Shown here one piece after another: positions 6,340-15,447 of a stretch of DNA of 54,149 bases; positions within the stretch are counted from its first letter, which is position 1, and every line of letters starts with the position of its first letter. A program made the translations under genes and the position numbers. This stretch comes from Muricoccus nepalensis (GTDB taxonomy: Bacteria > Pseudomonadota > Alphaproteobacteria > Acetobacterales > Acetobacteraceae). Where the stretch lies: the NCBI RefSeq assembly GCF_006438825.1, contig NZ_RCZP01000018.1, positions 45,795 through 99,943 of the forward strand, written 5' to 3'. The notes below the pieces were generated by a model, which had not been told where the DNA came from, did not search any database, and worked only from the letters and a program-made list of their open reading frames with translations.

Positions 6340-8440
6340 CCCAGGGCCTTTCGCGGACTCAACCGCGCTGGTGCTGGACGCGTTCTCGGCGCTGATCCCA
6401 CCGGAGCGCCTGGCTCTCTCCGACTATGCGGCTCGCAACCGCATGCTGACGGACGGGATTGGGGAGGAGGCCAGGCCCTTCGACCTATCCCGGGTGCCCT
6501 ACCTCCAGGGGCCGTCCGACGCGCTGACCTCTGGCGAGTACACGACGGTGGTCATCCCGGGCCCCGGCCAGTGCGCCAAGACGACGGTGGCCGAGAACTG
6601 GCTGCAGCTGACGGTCGAGGCCGATCCGGCCAGCTTTCTCTGGTACATGCAGACGAAGCCGGGGGTTGAGGCGTACGTCAAGAAGCGCATCGAGCCCATG
6701 ATTAGGGCGCATCCGCGGATGGCCGGCCGCATCGGATCCGACGCTTCTGACGACAGCTTGGCCTTCAAGAATTTTGGGGTGATGCAGGCCGAGTTCCTGT
6801 CCTTCGGCAAGAACACGCTCATCAACAAGAATGCCCCGCGGATTGTGGCTGACGAGGTCGATAACTACGACCTCTCCGAGCTGGGCGAGGCGAAGCCGGT
6901 GCTGGACATTCGGCGTCAGGTCTTCGGCGAAGACAGCTGCCTGCTGATGATGTCGCACCCCGACTTGGCGGTGGGCATGTCCCCGGCCGGCTGGAAGCGC
7001 GGCATCATGGCCGTTTACGCGGACAGCACCCGCGGCACCTGGTGGTGGCCTTGCCCGCGCTGCGGCGCGCACAGTAGCCCCAACCCGGGGGCGTCGCGGT
7101 TCATGGCGCTGGACTACCCAACCGACGCGCCCTTGGACGAGGTGCAGGACGCGACCCGGCTGGCCTGCCCCACCTGCGGGGGTCTGATCGAGGACCGCGA
7201 GCGCCGGGCCATGAACGCGGCCGGCCGGTGGGTAGGACTCGGCGAGGACATCGATGAGGACGGCCGGGTGACCGGTACGCCGCGCCGCCACTCCACCTAT
7301 GGCGCGTGGATCGTGGGGGTCATGAGCCCCTTCATCCTGGGCGGCATCGGAGGCCTCGCCCGCGCGCGGGTTTCGGCCGAGCGCGAGATGGAGCGGCTCG
7401 GCGACGAGAAGACGCTCCGGCAGGTTGTGGTGAAGCAGTGGGGCTTCCCCTTCGTACCGACCCGCCGAGTGGGAAGCGTCGACGCGGCCACGGTGGCCGA
7501 CCGGGCGGAGGCGGGCCTCACGTTGAACCAGGTGCCGGACGGGGTGCGCTTCATCACCGCTTGGGCCGACGTGCAGGCTAACCGCTTCGAGTTAATCCGC
7601 CGCGGCTGGGGCGTTGCCGGCGAGAGTTGGGTGCTCGGGACGGAGCGCATGACCGCCGAGACCGCGACGGACCCAGCGAGCTGGGATGCGCTGCTGGAGG
7701 CGCTCCGCCGTCCGCTTCCCCTGGCTGACGGCTCTGGCCGCTTCATGCGGCCCCGAGCAGTAGGCATGGACCTGGGCGGCTCGGCCGGCGTTACGTCGCG
7801 GGCCTACGAGGCCTGGATGCGGTGGCGCGCGGCCGGCAAAGTGCGGCTGCTAGGGAAGGCGGACGGCCGGGACGCCTGGGATGTTCTGCCGACGCAGGGT
7901 GCGCCGGGGAGGAACGCGGCCCGGCTTCAGGTGGTCTATCCAGAGGACGTGCGGAAGGATCGGAAAGCGAGCGGGGTAGCCCGCGGGCAGGTGCCGGTCG
8001 CTCGCTTCAACCCGAACCTGTTCAAGGACGACTTGGCCGCGCAGCTGGAGCGGGCTGAGCCGGGTGCTTGGTTCGTCCACTTCCCAGACGGCCTGAAGGA
8101 TCAGGCCGGCCCGCCGCACAGCTGGTTCGAGCAGCTTGTTGCCGAACGTCGAAAGCCGACGGGTGCCTGGCAGAAGGCAGCCGCAGGCGCGCGCAACGAG
8201 GCGGGCGACACGATGGTCGGCTCCCATGTCCTGGCGCGCCTGCATGGCATGGGTCGTATTGACTGGGATCATCCGCCCGGCTGGGCAGCGCCTTGGGACA
8301 CTAACGCTCTCGTCGGACTGCCGGGCGAGGTGACAGTCGCCGGGATGCCGACGGCGCCCCGGGCTGTGCCGGCGCCGACAAAGCCGTCACCGAGGCCGGG
8401 CTACTTCAATCGGCCGGACAAGGGCTTCTTCAGGAGATAG
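6332..8440 (+). CDS. Terminase large subunit (lambda GpA-like)
   Basis: A 702-residue protein from ATG 6332. Walker A (PGPGQCAKT, about 76-84) and Walker B (RIVADEVDNYD, about 170-180) mark the packaging ATPase. A Cys-rich insert (CPRCGAH ... CPTCGG) is typical of GpA-type terminases. The C-terminal half carries the nuclease domain (AVGMDLGGSAG; NEAGDTMVGSHVLARLHG). It cuts concatemeric DNA and drives it into the prohead together with the small subunit. The length is close to that of lambda GpA (about 640) and Mu-like/GpA relatives. Confidence 0.95.
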   Translation: MNDPGPFADSTALVLDAFSALIPPERLALSDYAARNRMLTDGIGEEARPFDLSRVPYLQGPSDALTSGEYTTVVIPGPGQCAKTTVAENWLQLTVEADPASFLWYMQTKPGVEAYVKKRIEPMIRAHPRMAGRIGSDASDDSLAFKNFGVMQAEFLSFGKNTLINKNAPRIVADEVDNYDLSELGEAKPVLDIRRQVFGEDSCLLMMSHPDLAVGMSPAGWKRGIMAVYADSTRGTWWWPCPRCGAHSSPNPGASRFMALDYPTDAPLDEVQDATRLACPTCGGLIEDRERRAMNAAGRWVGLGEDIDEDGRVTGTPRRHSTYGAWIVGVMSPFILGGIGGLARARVSAEREMERLGDEKTLRQVVVKQWGFPFVPTRRVGSVDAATVADRAEAGLTLNQVPDGVRFITAWADVQANRFELIRRGWGVAGESWVLGTERMTAETATDPASWDALLEALRRPLPLADGSGRFMRPRAVGMDLGGSAGVTSRAYEAWMRWRAAGKVRLLGKADGRDAWDVLPTQGAPGRNAARLQVVYPEDVRKDRKASGVARGQVPVARFNPNLFKDDLAAQLERAEPGAWFVHFPDGLKDQAGPPHSWFEQLVAERRKPTGAWQKAAAGARNEAGDTMVGSHVLARLHGMGRIDWDHPPGWAAPWDTNALVGLPGEVTVAGMPTAPRAVPAPTKPSPRPGYFNRPDKGFFRR

Positions 8441-8443
8441 GCC

Positions 8444-8665
8444 ATGCCGCGCACCGTGCAGGAGATCGAAGCGGACCTGGCTCGGGTCCGCGCCCGCATG
8501 GTCAGCGGCGTGTCTCTCGTCAGCGCGGGCGACATGACTACCCGCTGGGACAATACGAACGATCCGAAGACCCTGGCCGCGCTGGAGGCGGAGCTCGGCG
8601 CACTGCAGGGAGCTCCGGCCGTGACCCGCATGTTCTTCACCCGCGTCGGCATGCGCCGCCTCTGA
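8444..8665 (+). CDS. gpW-like head-tail connector protein
   Basis: A 73-residue protein between terminase and portal, the position of lambda gpW. It is helix (VQEIEADLARVRARMVSG), a short central hairpin with a Trp (MTTRWDN), and a second helix (KTLAALEAELGALQG), the alpha-beta-alpha layout of the gpW fold. gpW joins the portal complex after packaging. Size and order support the call; no single diagnostic residue is used. Confidence 0.65.
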   Translation: MPRTVQEIEADLARVRARMVSGVSLVSAGDMTTRWDNTNDPKTLAALEAELGALQGAPAVTRMFFTRVGMRRL

Positions 8666-8675
8666 GTCCCGGTCG

Positions 8676-10268
8676 ATGAACTGGCTTGACCGCGTGGTGT
8701 CGGCTGTCTCGCCCCAACGCGGACTGGAGCGCGTGCGCGCCCGAGCGCTGACCGAGCGGGTGGTGCGGGCCTACGCGGCGGGGCAGCCAGCGCCCCGAGG
8801 GAAGGACTGGATGGCCTCGGCGCGTGGGCCGAATGCTGAGGTCGGACCTGCCCTCCGGTACCTGCGGCGCCGCTCGCGGGAGGTCATTCGCGACGGCTCC
8901 TATGGAGCTCGGGCAGTTCAGATCCGGGTAGCCCATGAGATAGGCTACGGTATTTCGCCGCGAAGCAAGACTGGCGACCTGGAGCTCGACGCCAAGGTCC
9001 TCGCGCTTTGGGAGCGTTGGGGCACGAAGGCGGACCTGCATGGGCGCTTGGACATTTACGGCCTTCAGGCACTAGCCGCGCGCACCCGGGTGGAAGCCGG
9101 AGAGGCACTCATCCGCATGGTCCGGATGCCCCCCAATCGGGCGCGGCAAGACGGCCTGGCTGTGCCGCTACAGCTGGAGATCATCGAGCCTGACCTGCTG
9201 GACGACGTGGCTCCGATCTTCGCCCCGGCAACGCCAGAGCCGGGTCGGGTGGTGGATGGTGTTGTCTTCGACGCCCAGGGACGCCGCACGGGTTACCGCC
9301 TGCTCCGGCAGCATCCCGGGGAAACCGGTTTCGCGTACTACACGGCGGTCGGACCACGCTTCGACACGGTGCCAGTGGCGGAGATGATCCACCTGGTACG
9401 CGCCCATGCCCAGCGCCCCGGCCAGGTCCGCGGTGTGCCAGATGCGGCAACCATCCTGTTGCGGCTTCGACGACTGGAGGAATTCGAGGAGGCCACGCTC
9501 GAGCAGGCCAAGGTGCAGGCGCTACTCGGTGTTTTCACAACGACGGCGAACCCGATGGAAATGGATATCGGATCAGAGGCCCCGCCAACGGATGTGGCGG
9601 ACCGTGCTATTCCGGCCGATCTCTGGCCTGGCATGGTCGCAAACCTGCCGATCGGCAGCGACGTCAAGTTCCTGCAGCCCTCTGGCCCGGGTCCTTTCGA
9701 GCCCTTCGCCCTGCACGAGCTGATGGCGATCGCAAGCGGCTTCCGCGTCACCTACGACCAGCTCACCGGTGACCTCCGGCAGGCGAACTACAGCAGCCTT
9801 CGGGCTGGGAAGATCGAGTTCCGCAAGGACGTCGAGCAGGACCAGTGGCTCATGCACATCCCGATGATGTGCCAGCCGATTTGGGAAGCCTTCATCCAGG
9901 CGGCTATCCTGTTCGGTGCGTTGCCTGAGCGGGCAGGGGGATATCCGGTCGAGTGGGCGCCACCGCGTGCCGAGATGGTGGACCCGACGCGCGAGATCCC
10001 CGCGCTCGTAGCCTCCGTCCGGTCCGGCCTCGAGACCTGGCAGCAGGCGGTGACGTCCATGGGGTACGACCCGCGGCGCCAGGCCGAGGAGATCGCCGCG
10101 GCAAACAAGCTGCATGACGATCTCGGGATCATCCTCGACAGCGATCCGCGCCGGATCACCAACAGCGGCGGTGCGCAGAGCCCGCAGCAGAACGCAGCCG
10201 TGGAGATCGCCGCAACTGGCGCTGCGATCCCTCGTCCCGGAGAGATACCGTCCGATGCCCAAGATTAG
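8676..10268 (+). CDS. Portal protein (lambda family)
   Basis: A 530-residue protein. The N-terminus (NWLDRVVSAVSPQRGLERVR ... LRRRSREVIRDGSYGARAV) and the central QLEIIEPDLLDD ... GRRTGYRL, MIHLVRAHAQRPGQVRGVPD and LTGDLRQANYSSLRAGKIEF segments are the hallmarks of lambda-family portals. Twelve copies form the DNA entry channel at one capsid vertex and dock the terminase and the tail. The length agrees with lambda gpB (533). The C-terminus overlaps the capsid-protease gene by 14 bases. Confidence 0.95.
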   Translation: MNWLDRVVSAVSPQRGLERVRARALTERVVRAYAAGQPAPRGKDWMASARGPNAEVGPALRYLRRRSREVIRDGSYGARAVQIRVAHEIGYGISPRSKTGDLELDAKVLALWERWGTKADLHGRLDIYGLQALAARTRVEAGEALIRMVRMPPNRARQDGLAVPLQLEIIEPDLLDDVAPIFAPATPEPGRVVDGVVFDAQGRRTGYRLLRQHPGETGFAYYTAVGPRFDTVPVAEMIHLVRAHAQRPGQVRGVPDAATILLRLRRLEEFEEATLEQAKVQALLGVFTTTANPMEMDIGSEAPPTDVADRAIPADLWPGMVANLPIGSDVKFLQPSGPGPFEPFALHELMAIASGFRVTYDQLTGDLRQANYSSLRAGKIEFRKDVEQDQWLMHIPMMCQPIWEAFIQAAILFGALPERAGGYPVEWAPPRAEMVDPTREIPALVASVRSGLETWQQAVTSMGYDPRRQAEEIAAANKLHDDLGIILDSDPRRITNSGGAQSPQQNAAVEIAATGAAIPRPGEIPSDAQD

Positions 10269-12432
10269 TCCGGCCGCCTCGGTCGCCGCCTACCTCCGCA
10301 AGCACGGTTCTGAGGACGCGGCCACGGCCATCGTTGCGGTCTCGCCGCTCTCCGAGCGGGCAATGGCGCCGAAGTTCCGAGCCGCCGATGATGGCCCCGT
10401 CGAGGTCCTCATCATGGGCGAGATCGGCTGGGAGGTGACCGCTCAGGGGGTGCTGGACGTGCTGAACGCCGCCGGCGAGCGCGACTTGGTCATCCGCATC
10501 TCTTCTCCCGGCGGCAGCGCCTTCGAGGGCTTCGCCATCTTCAACCTGCTGGCTCGCTATCCGGGCCTCAAGCAGGTGGTGGTGGAGAGTGTGGCGGCCT
10601 CGTCCGCCTCCTTCATCGCCATGGCAGGGGACGAGGTCTTTATGGCCCCGGCTTCCTTCATGATGATCCACAACAGCGCTGGCATGACCATGGGCGACAA
10701 GCAGGCCCACGCGGCGACGATTGCCATCCTGGAAAAGATCGACGCCACGATGGCCGGCCTCTACGCGGCCCGCACCGGCAAGACGTCGGACGAGGTGCTG
10801 ACGCTCATGTCGGCGGAGACCTGGATGACCGCGGAGGAGGCGGTGACCGAGGGGTTTGCCGATCGCGTCGAAGCAGCGGCCTCACCCGCGCCATCCGCGG
10901 ATCCCGCGCCGGAAAACCCGGACGAGGGAGGCGATCCGCTCCCGGATGCTTCCGCACGGATCACCCCCCGCGCCCGAGTGCTCCTCAACTCCTTCGCCCA
11001 CGCCCCGGCCGCCGTTCGCGCAATGGCCAGTGCGGCTCCCCAGTCCACCCCCACCACCCCTTCCACCCAGCCGGCCGCGCCGGCTCCCCAGCAGGAGACC
11101 ACCATGTCGGGCACCGCCACGACCACCGCGCCGGGCGGTACGACCCCCGCGCCCGCCGTTGTCACCGGCCCCCAGCCGGCCACCCTCGAGCAGCTGCAGG
11201 GCATTGCAGCTCGCGCAAAGCTCGGCTCCGATTGGGTCGTTGCTCAGTTGGTCGCCAAGGCGACCGAGGCCACTGCCCGTGACGCCGCCCTGGACGCTCT
11301 GGCAGGGCAGCAGGCGCAGCGCCCCGGGATCGTCGGCGTGCCGACGGCTTCCAGTGCCGACACCGACCGCGCCAGTGTGGCTGCCATCGCGAAGCGCGGC
11401 GGCGTGAAGAAGCCCGAGATCATCGCCGCAGCCGGTCCGATGGCTGGGTTGAGCCTGCAGGACATGGCGGCCGACTTCTACGAGGCCCGCACCGGCAAGC
11501 GCGCCCGCTTGCCGACCGCCCAGCTCTACCGCGAGGTCTTCGCCTCCGGTACCGTGGGCATGCAGACCAGCGGCGACTTCGGCGTGCTGCTCGGGCAGTC
11601 GATCGAGGCCATTGTCATCGACAACGCCCAGCGCGTGTCCCAGGAGTGGCGCAAGATAGGCCGCGTCTACTCCTTCGACAACTTCCGCCAGCGTGATGTT
11701 GCCGGCGCCTTCGATGCTCCGGACCTGGAGGAGGTGCTGGAGCACGAGGAGATCCGCTACGGCGCGATCCAGCGTGCGCTCGGCCGCCTCGGCCTGAAGA
11801 CCTTTGCGAAGGGCTTCGCCTTCTCGCGGCAGGCGATCATCAACAACGACCTGACGCAGTTCACCGCGGACGGTGCGACCTACGGCGCCATGGCGGCGCG
11901 CAGCCTGTCCGCCCGCGTGTGGCGCGTCTTCCAGCTGGGCACCACCTCGGCCTACAACATGACGGACGGGCAGCCCTTCCTCAGCGCTGCCCACAACAAC
12001 CTTGCCGCCTCCGGCAGCGCCATCACCGAGGCGAGCCTGATTGCCGCAGCGAATGCCCTGGCCAGCCAGGCGGCCGTTGCCGGCAAGCCTCTCGGCCTCG
12101 CTGCGCGCTACCTGGTGGTGGGCACGGGGCGCCGCTTCGAAGCGCAGAAGCTGATGGCGAGCCTCAAGCTCGCCGACAACACTGACAACGTCTTCAACGG
12201 CGCCTACGAGATCGTCTACGAGCCCAGCTTCCCGGAGAACGCCTGGGCGCTGATGGCAGATCCCGACGTCCACCCGATCATTGCTGTCTCGGTGCTGAAC
12301 GGTCGCGAGGACCCCGAAGTGGTCACTGAGGCCAGCTTCGACACCTTCGGTTTGAAGGTGCGGGTGAGCCTCGACTACGAGGCAGCGCCGATCGACTGGA
12401 ACGGCGTCTACTACAATCCTGGCCCGGCTTAG
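10255..12432 (+). CDS. ClpP-like prohead protease fused to major capsid protein
   Basis: A 725-residue fusion. Residues about 48-205 form a ClpP/S49-type serine protease: EVLIMGEIGW, ISSPGGSAFEG, nucleophile region VAASSASF (Ser about 116) and MIHNS (His about 139). A Pro/Thr/Ala-rich linker (about 208-300) leads to a capsid domain from about residue 310 (LQDMAADFYEARTG ... YDFxx-type core ... APIDWNGVYYNPGP end). ATG 10255 follows the portal gene. An in-frame ATG at 11104 (residue 284) has AGGAG at 11093-11097 and would give a 442-residue capsid-only product. Cleavage of the linker by the protease is the other way to free the capsid protein. Confidence 0.9.
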   Translation: MPKISPAASVAAYLRKHGSEDAATAIVAVSPLSERAMAPKFRAADDGPVEVLIMGEIGWEVTAQGVLDVLNAAGERDLVIRISSPGGSAFEGFAIFNLLARYPGLKQVVVESVAASSASFIAMAGDEVFMAPASFMMIHNSAGMTMGDKQAHAATIAILEKIDATMAGLYAARTGKTSDEVLTLMSAETWMTAEEAVTEGFADRVEAAASPAPSADPAPENPDEGGDPLPDASARITPRARVLLNSFAHAPAAVRAMASAAPQSTPTTPSTQPAAPAPQQETTMSGTATTTAPGGTTPAPAVVTGPQPATLEQLQGIAARAKLGSDWVVAQLVAKATEATARDAALDALAGQQAQRPGIVGVPTASSADTDRASVAAIAKRGGVKKPEIIAAAGPMAGLSLQDMAADFYEARTGKRARLPTAQLYREVFASGTVGMQTSGDFGVLLGQSIEAIVIDNAQRVSQEWRKIGRVYSFDNFRQRDVAGAFDAPDLEEVLEHEEIRYGAIQRALGRLGLKTFAKGFAFSRQAIINNDLTQFTADGATYGAMAARSLSARVWRVFQLGTTSAYNMTDGQPFLSAAHNNLAASGSAITEASLIAAANALASQAAVAGKPLGLAARYLVVGTGRRFEAQKLMASLKLADNTDNVFNGAYEIVYEPSFPENAWALMADPDVHPIIAVSVLNGREDPEVVTEASFDTFGLKVRVSLDYEAAPIDWNGVYYNPGPA
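11093..11106 (+). promoter_or_regulatory. Internal ribosome-binding site and ATG for a capsid-only product
   Basis: AGGAG at 11093-11097 stands six bases before ATG 11104, in frame with the protease-capsid gene and placed in the Pro/Thr-rich linker just before the capsid domain. Lambda-type phages often nest a second start inside the protease gene for scaffold or coat. Whether this site is used cannot be seen from sequence. Confidence 0.5.
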
Positions 12433-12505
12433 TCGGCCTCCGCACCCCCTGAAACCCTAATGACGGTAGCGGCGCCCTGGCGGGCCCGCGCCGTGGAGAC
12501 ATGTC

Positions 12506-12835
12506 ATGCAGAACTTCGTTCAGGTGGGCGAGCAGCTGCGGTTTACCGCGGCCGCCGACCTCGCCTCCGGTGCCGGCGTGGTGCTGGGCTCCCTCTTCGG
12601 CGTCAACACCTATGCGGTGGCAGCCGGCCAGGATGGTGTTGCTCGGATCGAGGGCGTGGTGCGGCTGCCGAAGGCCGCCGGCGCCGTTACCCAGTTCGCC
12701 AAGGTCTACTGGGATGACACGGCGAAGAACGTGACGACCACGGCGACCGCCAATCGCCTGATCGGTGCCGCCACCCGCGCCGAAATTGCTGGAGCGACGA
12801 CGGTCGAAGTTCGGCTCGACGGCAAGGCGGTCTGA
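12506..12835 (+). CDS. Capsid cement/decoration protein (DUF2190-like)
   Basis: A 109-residue protein from ATG 12506. VQVGEQLRFTAAADLASGAG, VVLGSLFGVN and AKVYWDDTAKNVTTT match the pattern of DUF2190 proteins, beta-rich decoration proteins encoded right after the capsid gene. They stabilise the expanded shell. The upstream gap (12433-12505) holds an inverted repeat, CGGCGC (12470-12475) / GCGCCG (12487-12492), possibly an attenuating hairpin. Confidence 0.8.
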   Translation: MQNFVQVGEQLRFTAAADLASGAGVVLGSLFGVNTYAVAAGQDGVARIEGVVRLPKAAGAVTQFAKVYWDDTAKNVTTTATANRLIGAATRAEIAGATTVEVRLDGKAV

Positions 12836-12862
12836 GCCACCGCGTCTGACCAGTTCAGCATC

Positions 12863-13174
12863 ATGTTGGACGCGGTCTTCGCAGCCTTTCCGGCGAGCTA
12901 CACCTACTTCTCTCCGGACGGGATGGTCGTGCTCGCCGATCAGTCCGGAGCAATGCTGCGCTCGCCAATCGCCCTCGGCCCCGACGCCGAAGACACTGGC
13001 GGTATAGGCCAGTTTCGTAGCGTCCTACGCCTTCGGACGGCCGATTTTCCCGATGGCACCGAGCCCGAGCAGGGTGCCTACGTGGTGGTGGAGGGTGAGC
13101 GCAGCATGATCACCGATGTGCTAACCGACCCCCGCGGCTGGTCGGACTGCCCGCTTGCGCTGGCTCCGGAATGA
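12863..13174 (+). CDS. Probable head-tail joining protein
   Basis: A 103-residue protein between the cement protein and the tail terminator, where a lambda FII-type stopper is expected. It is beta-rich with FPASYTYFSPDG near the start and a typical connector end (YVVVEGERSMITDVLTDPRG then W). Position and size support a head-tail joining role; sequence motifs alone are weak. The stop overlaps the next start (ATGA 13171-13174). Confidence 0.55.
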   Translation: MLDAVFAAFPASYTYFSPDGMVVLADQSGAMLRSPIALGPDAEDTGGIGQFRSVLRLRTADFPDGTEPEQGAYVVVEGERSMITDVLTDPRGWSDCPLALAPE

Positions 13175-13701
13175 GTGGCGCCGTCGGACCCGGGTGGCGC
13201 GCAGACGTCCGCAATCAGGTTGCGGCTATCCTCAAGAGCCGAGTGCCCCTCGTCGAAGGTCGAGTGCATCGCGCCCGGGTGTGGCCGGTAACGAGTAAGC
13301 CGGCCCTCCTCATCTACGGCTATGCCGAGCGCAAAGAGGCGACCACGCAGGGCGGCTACCAGCACCAATTCCGGGTCACCTCTTCACTCGTCATACGGGT
13401 GCTGACAGAGGGACCGCTGAGCGGCGATGCCGAGATCCTTTGTGAGGACCTCTGCGGCCAGGTGGAGCGGGCCATTCTCCGCGCGCCGGAGCTCTTCTCG
13501 CCGCAGGACGGCGTCCTCCAGCGGTGTGCCGGCGTCACCACTCAGCTCTCAGCCGAGCAGAAGGAGCGGGCGACTGAGGTGGAGGCCACGATCGAATTTC
13601 AGCTCGTGTGGGAGGAGGTCTTCACCATGGCCGAACCCGACACCTCCGAGTGCGCCACCGTCTCGGTTGGCATGACCGACCCTACCCTTCCGTCCGCCTA
13701 G
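13171..13701 (+). CDS. Tail terminator/completion protein (Mu gp37- or lambda U-like)
   Basis: A 176-residue protein. The N-terminal helix WRADVRNQVAAILKSRVP is followed by strands (RVHRARVWPVTSKPALLIYG; QFRVTSSLVIRVLTEG) and a helix with LCEDLCGQVERAIL, the alpha/beta layout of tail terminators that cap the tail tube. It lies between the head-joining gene and the DUF2635/sheath genes, as gp37 does in Mu-type tails. The C-terminal 25 residues are an acidic extension. Confidence 0.65.
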   Translation: MSGAVGPGWRADVRNQVAAILKSRVPLVEGRVHRARVWPVTSKPALLIYGYAERKEATTQGGYQHQFRVTSSLVIRVLTEGPLSGDAEILCEDLCGQVERAILRAPELFSPQDGVLQRCAGVTTQLSAEQKERATEVEATIEFQLVWEEVFTMAEPDTSECATVSVGMTDPTLPSA

Positions 13702-13710
13702 GAGCCCGAC

Positions 13711-13947
13711 ATGCACGTGAAGCCTGCCCGGGGGATGCAGATCCCGGACCCGGAGCTGCGCGACTACCTCCCGAAGGAAGGTCGCAAGGTGACCCCGTCC
13801 GAATACTGGACGCGCCGGATCTCCGAAGGAGACGTCAAGGAGATCAGCCCGCCGGAAGAGCCCGCGCCCGAGGCCGCCGGCCCGCAGGCCGATGCCGGCT
13901 CCGTCCCCACCACCGCGCCGCGCGGTACCGCCCGGTCCAAGGAGTAA
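13711..13947 (+). CDS. DUF2635 protein (Mu gp38-like)
   Basis: A 78-residue protein. HVKPARGMQIPDPELRDYLP, then EGRKV and a YW-RRI--GDV segment, is the DUF2635 signature of Mu gp38-type proteins, which always precede the sheath gene. The last 30 residues are a Pro/Ala-rich tail. A second DUF2635 domain starts the protein at 25528-26184. The exact role in tail assembly is not known for the family. Confidence 0.8.
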   Translation: MHVKPARGMQIPDPELRDYLPKEGRKVTPSEYWTRRISEGDVKEISPPEEPAPEAAGPQADAGSVPTTAPRGTARSKE

Positions 13948-13953
13948 GCGCCC

Positions 13954-15435
13954 GTGGTCGCCTTCAACGAGATCCCCGGCGGTGGCGCCCTCCGCACCCC
14001 GCTCTTCTTCGCGGAGCTGGACGCCACCGGCGCCAACCGCGGTGGCCGCCTGCCGAAGGCGCTGATCATCGGCCAGCAGCTCCCGAGCGGCTCGCTTGCC
14101 GCCGGCGTGCCGGCGCTCTGCCAGGGGACGGGCTGGGTCAAGTCCATGGCGGGGCAGGGCTCCATGCTCGCCCTCATGGCGTCCCAGTACCGCGCCCGCG
14201 ACGACTTCGGTCCGCTCTACCTGCTCCCGCTCGGCGACGACGGCGCTGGCGTCGCCGCGACTGGCACCATCGCGGTGACCGCCGCGCCGACCGCGGCCGG
14301 CACTTTCGTACGCAAGATCGCCGGCCAGCGCGTGGCGGTGGCGGTCTCCGCCTCCCAGACGGCGGCCCAGGTCGCCACCGCCATCGGCGCGGCCGTCAAC
14401 GCCCTCCCGGATCTCCCGGTGACGGCGACTGTCAGCACGACCACGGTAACCCTCACCGCCCGGAACAAGGGGCTCGGCGGCAACGACATCATCGTCGCCG
14501 TCACCGATGACGCGGCGCCGGCGGGGCTCGCGGTCACGGTGACGCAGCCCAGCGGTGGCACCGGCAACCCGGTCACCGCGCTCACCAACGCGCTGGCGAC
14601 CCTCGGCGACACCGACTTCGACTTCATCGCCATGCCCTACACGGACACGGCGAGCCTGGACGCGCTCCGCGCGCACCTGTCGACGCGCTGGTCCTGGTCG
14701 AAGATGCTCTACGGCGGTGCTTTCGCAGGCGTCCGGGGCACCCTCGGCGCCGTCACCACCGTCGGCGCGGTGCGGAACGACCCGCACGTCTGCCTCGTGG
14801 GCTTCGACAGCGCCCCCGAGCCGGCCTGGCTCTGGGCGGCGGACGTCACCGCGGCCGCGGCGGTCAGCCTCCGCGCCGACCCGGGCCTGCCCCTGCAGAC
14901 GGTGGCGCTCAACGTCCAGCCGCCGCCGCTCGAGAAGCGGTGGGGCCTCGGCGACCGCAACGCACTGCTCTTCTCGGGCATCGCCACCTTCACCACCGAC
15001 GCGGACGGCACCTGCCGGATCGAGCGCCTGATCACGACCTATCAGCGCAACGCCTACGGACAGCCGGACGACAGCCTGCTGGACGTCGAGCGCCTCTACC
15101 AAGTGGCGGACATCCTCCGGCAGCAGCGGAGCTTCATCGAGACGACGTACCCCCGCATGAAGCTCGCCGACGATGGGACCAACGCCCGGCCGGGGAACCG
15201 CATCGTCACCCCCAGCATGATCAAGCGGGCCCTGATCGCCCACTACAAGGGCATGGAGCGGGACGGGAAGGTGCAGAACAGCGCGGCCTTCGCCGCGGCG
15301 CTGGTGGTGGAGCGGGCCAGCGGCAACCGCTGCCGCGTGGATGGCATCGCGCCGATAGTGCCCGTTGACCAGCTCCGCCAGGTGGCAATCCAGGCGCAGC
15401 TTCGAGACGCCGTCGGCGTCGCCGGCGCGCGGTAA
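13954..15435 (+). CDS. Contractile tail sheath protein (Mu gpL-like)
   Basis: A 493-residue protein from GTG 13954, with AAGGAG at 13938-13943. The start FNEIPGGGALRTPLFFAELD and PKALIIGQQL, the central FDFIAMPYTD and the C-terminal RLITTYQRNAYGQPDDSLLD, VERLYQVADILR, ETTYPRMKLADDG and RIVTPSMIKRALI are characteristic of Mu-type sheaths. Hexamer rings contract around the tube to drive DNA injection. An inserted Thr/Val/Ala-rich domain (about 105-200) is probably the surface-exposed sheath insertion. Confidence 0.95.
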   Translation: MVAFNEIPGGGALRTPLFFAELDATGANRGGRLPKALIIGQQLPSGSLAAGVPALCQGTGWVKSMAGQGSMLALMASQYRARDDFGPLYLLPLGDDGAGVAATGTIAVTAAPTAAGTFVRKIAGQRVAVAVSASQTAAQVATAIGAAVNALPDLPVTATVSTTTVTLTARNKGLGGNDIIVAVTDDAAPAGLAVTVTQPSGGTGNPVTALTNALATLGDTDFDFIAMPYTDTASLDALRAHLSTRWSWSKMLYGGAFAGVRGTLGAVTTVGAVRNDPHVCLVGFDSAPEPAWLWAADVTAAAAVSLRADPGLPLQTVALNVQPPPLEKRWGLGDRNALLFSGIATFTTDADGTCRIERLITTYQRNAYGQPDDSLLDVERLYQVADILRQQRSFIETTYPRMKLADDGTNARPGNRIVTPSMIKRALIAHYKGMERDGKVQNSAAFAAALVVERASGNRCRVDGIAPIVPVDQLRQVAIQAQLRDAVGVAGAR

Positions 15436-15447
15436 GGGAGACCAGAG

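Noticed and set aside
12462-12471. GACGGTAGCG, one mismatch from the RfaH ops element, in a phage with a NusG-like gene
   Set aside because: A ten-base match with one mismatch is expected a few times by chance in a prophage of this size, and the site lies after the capsid gene, not at an operon start.
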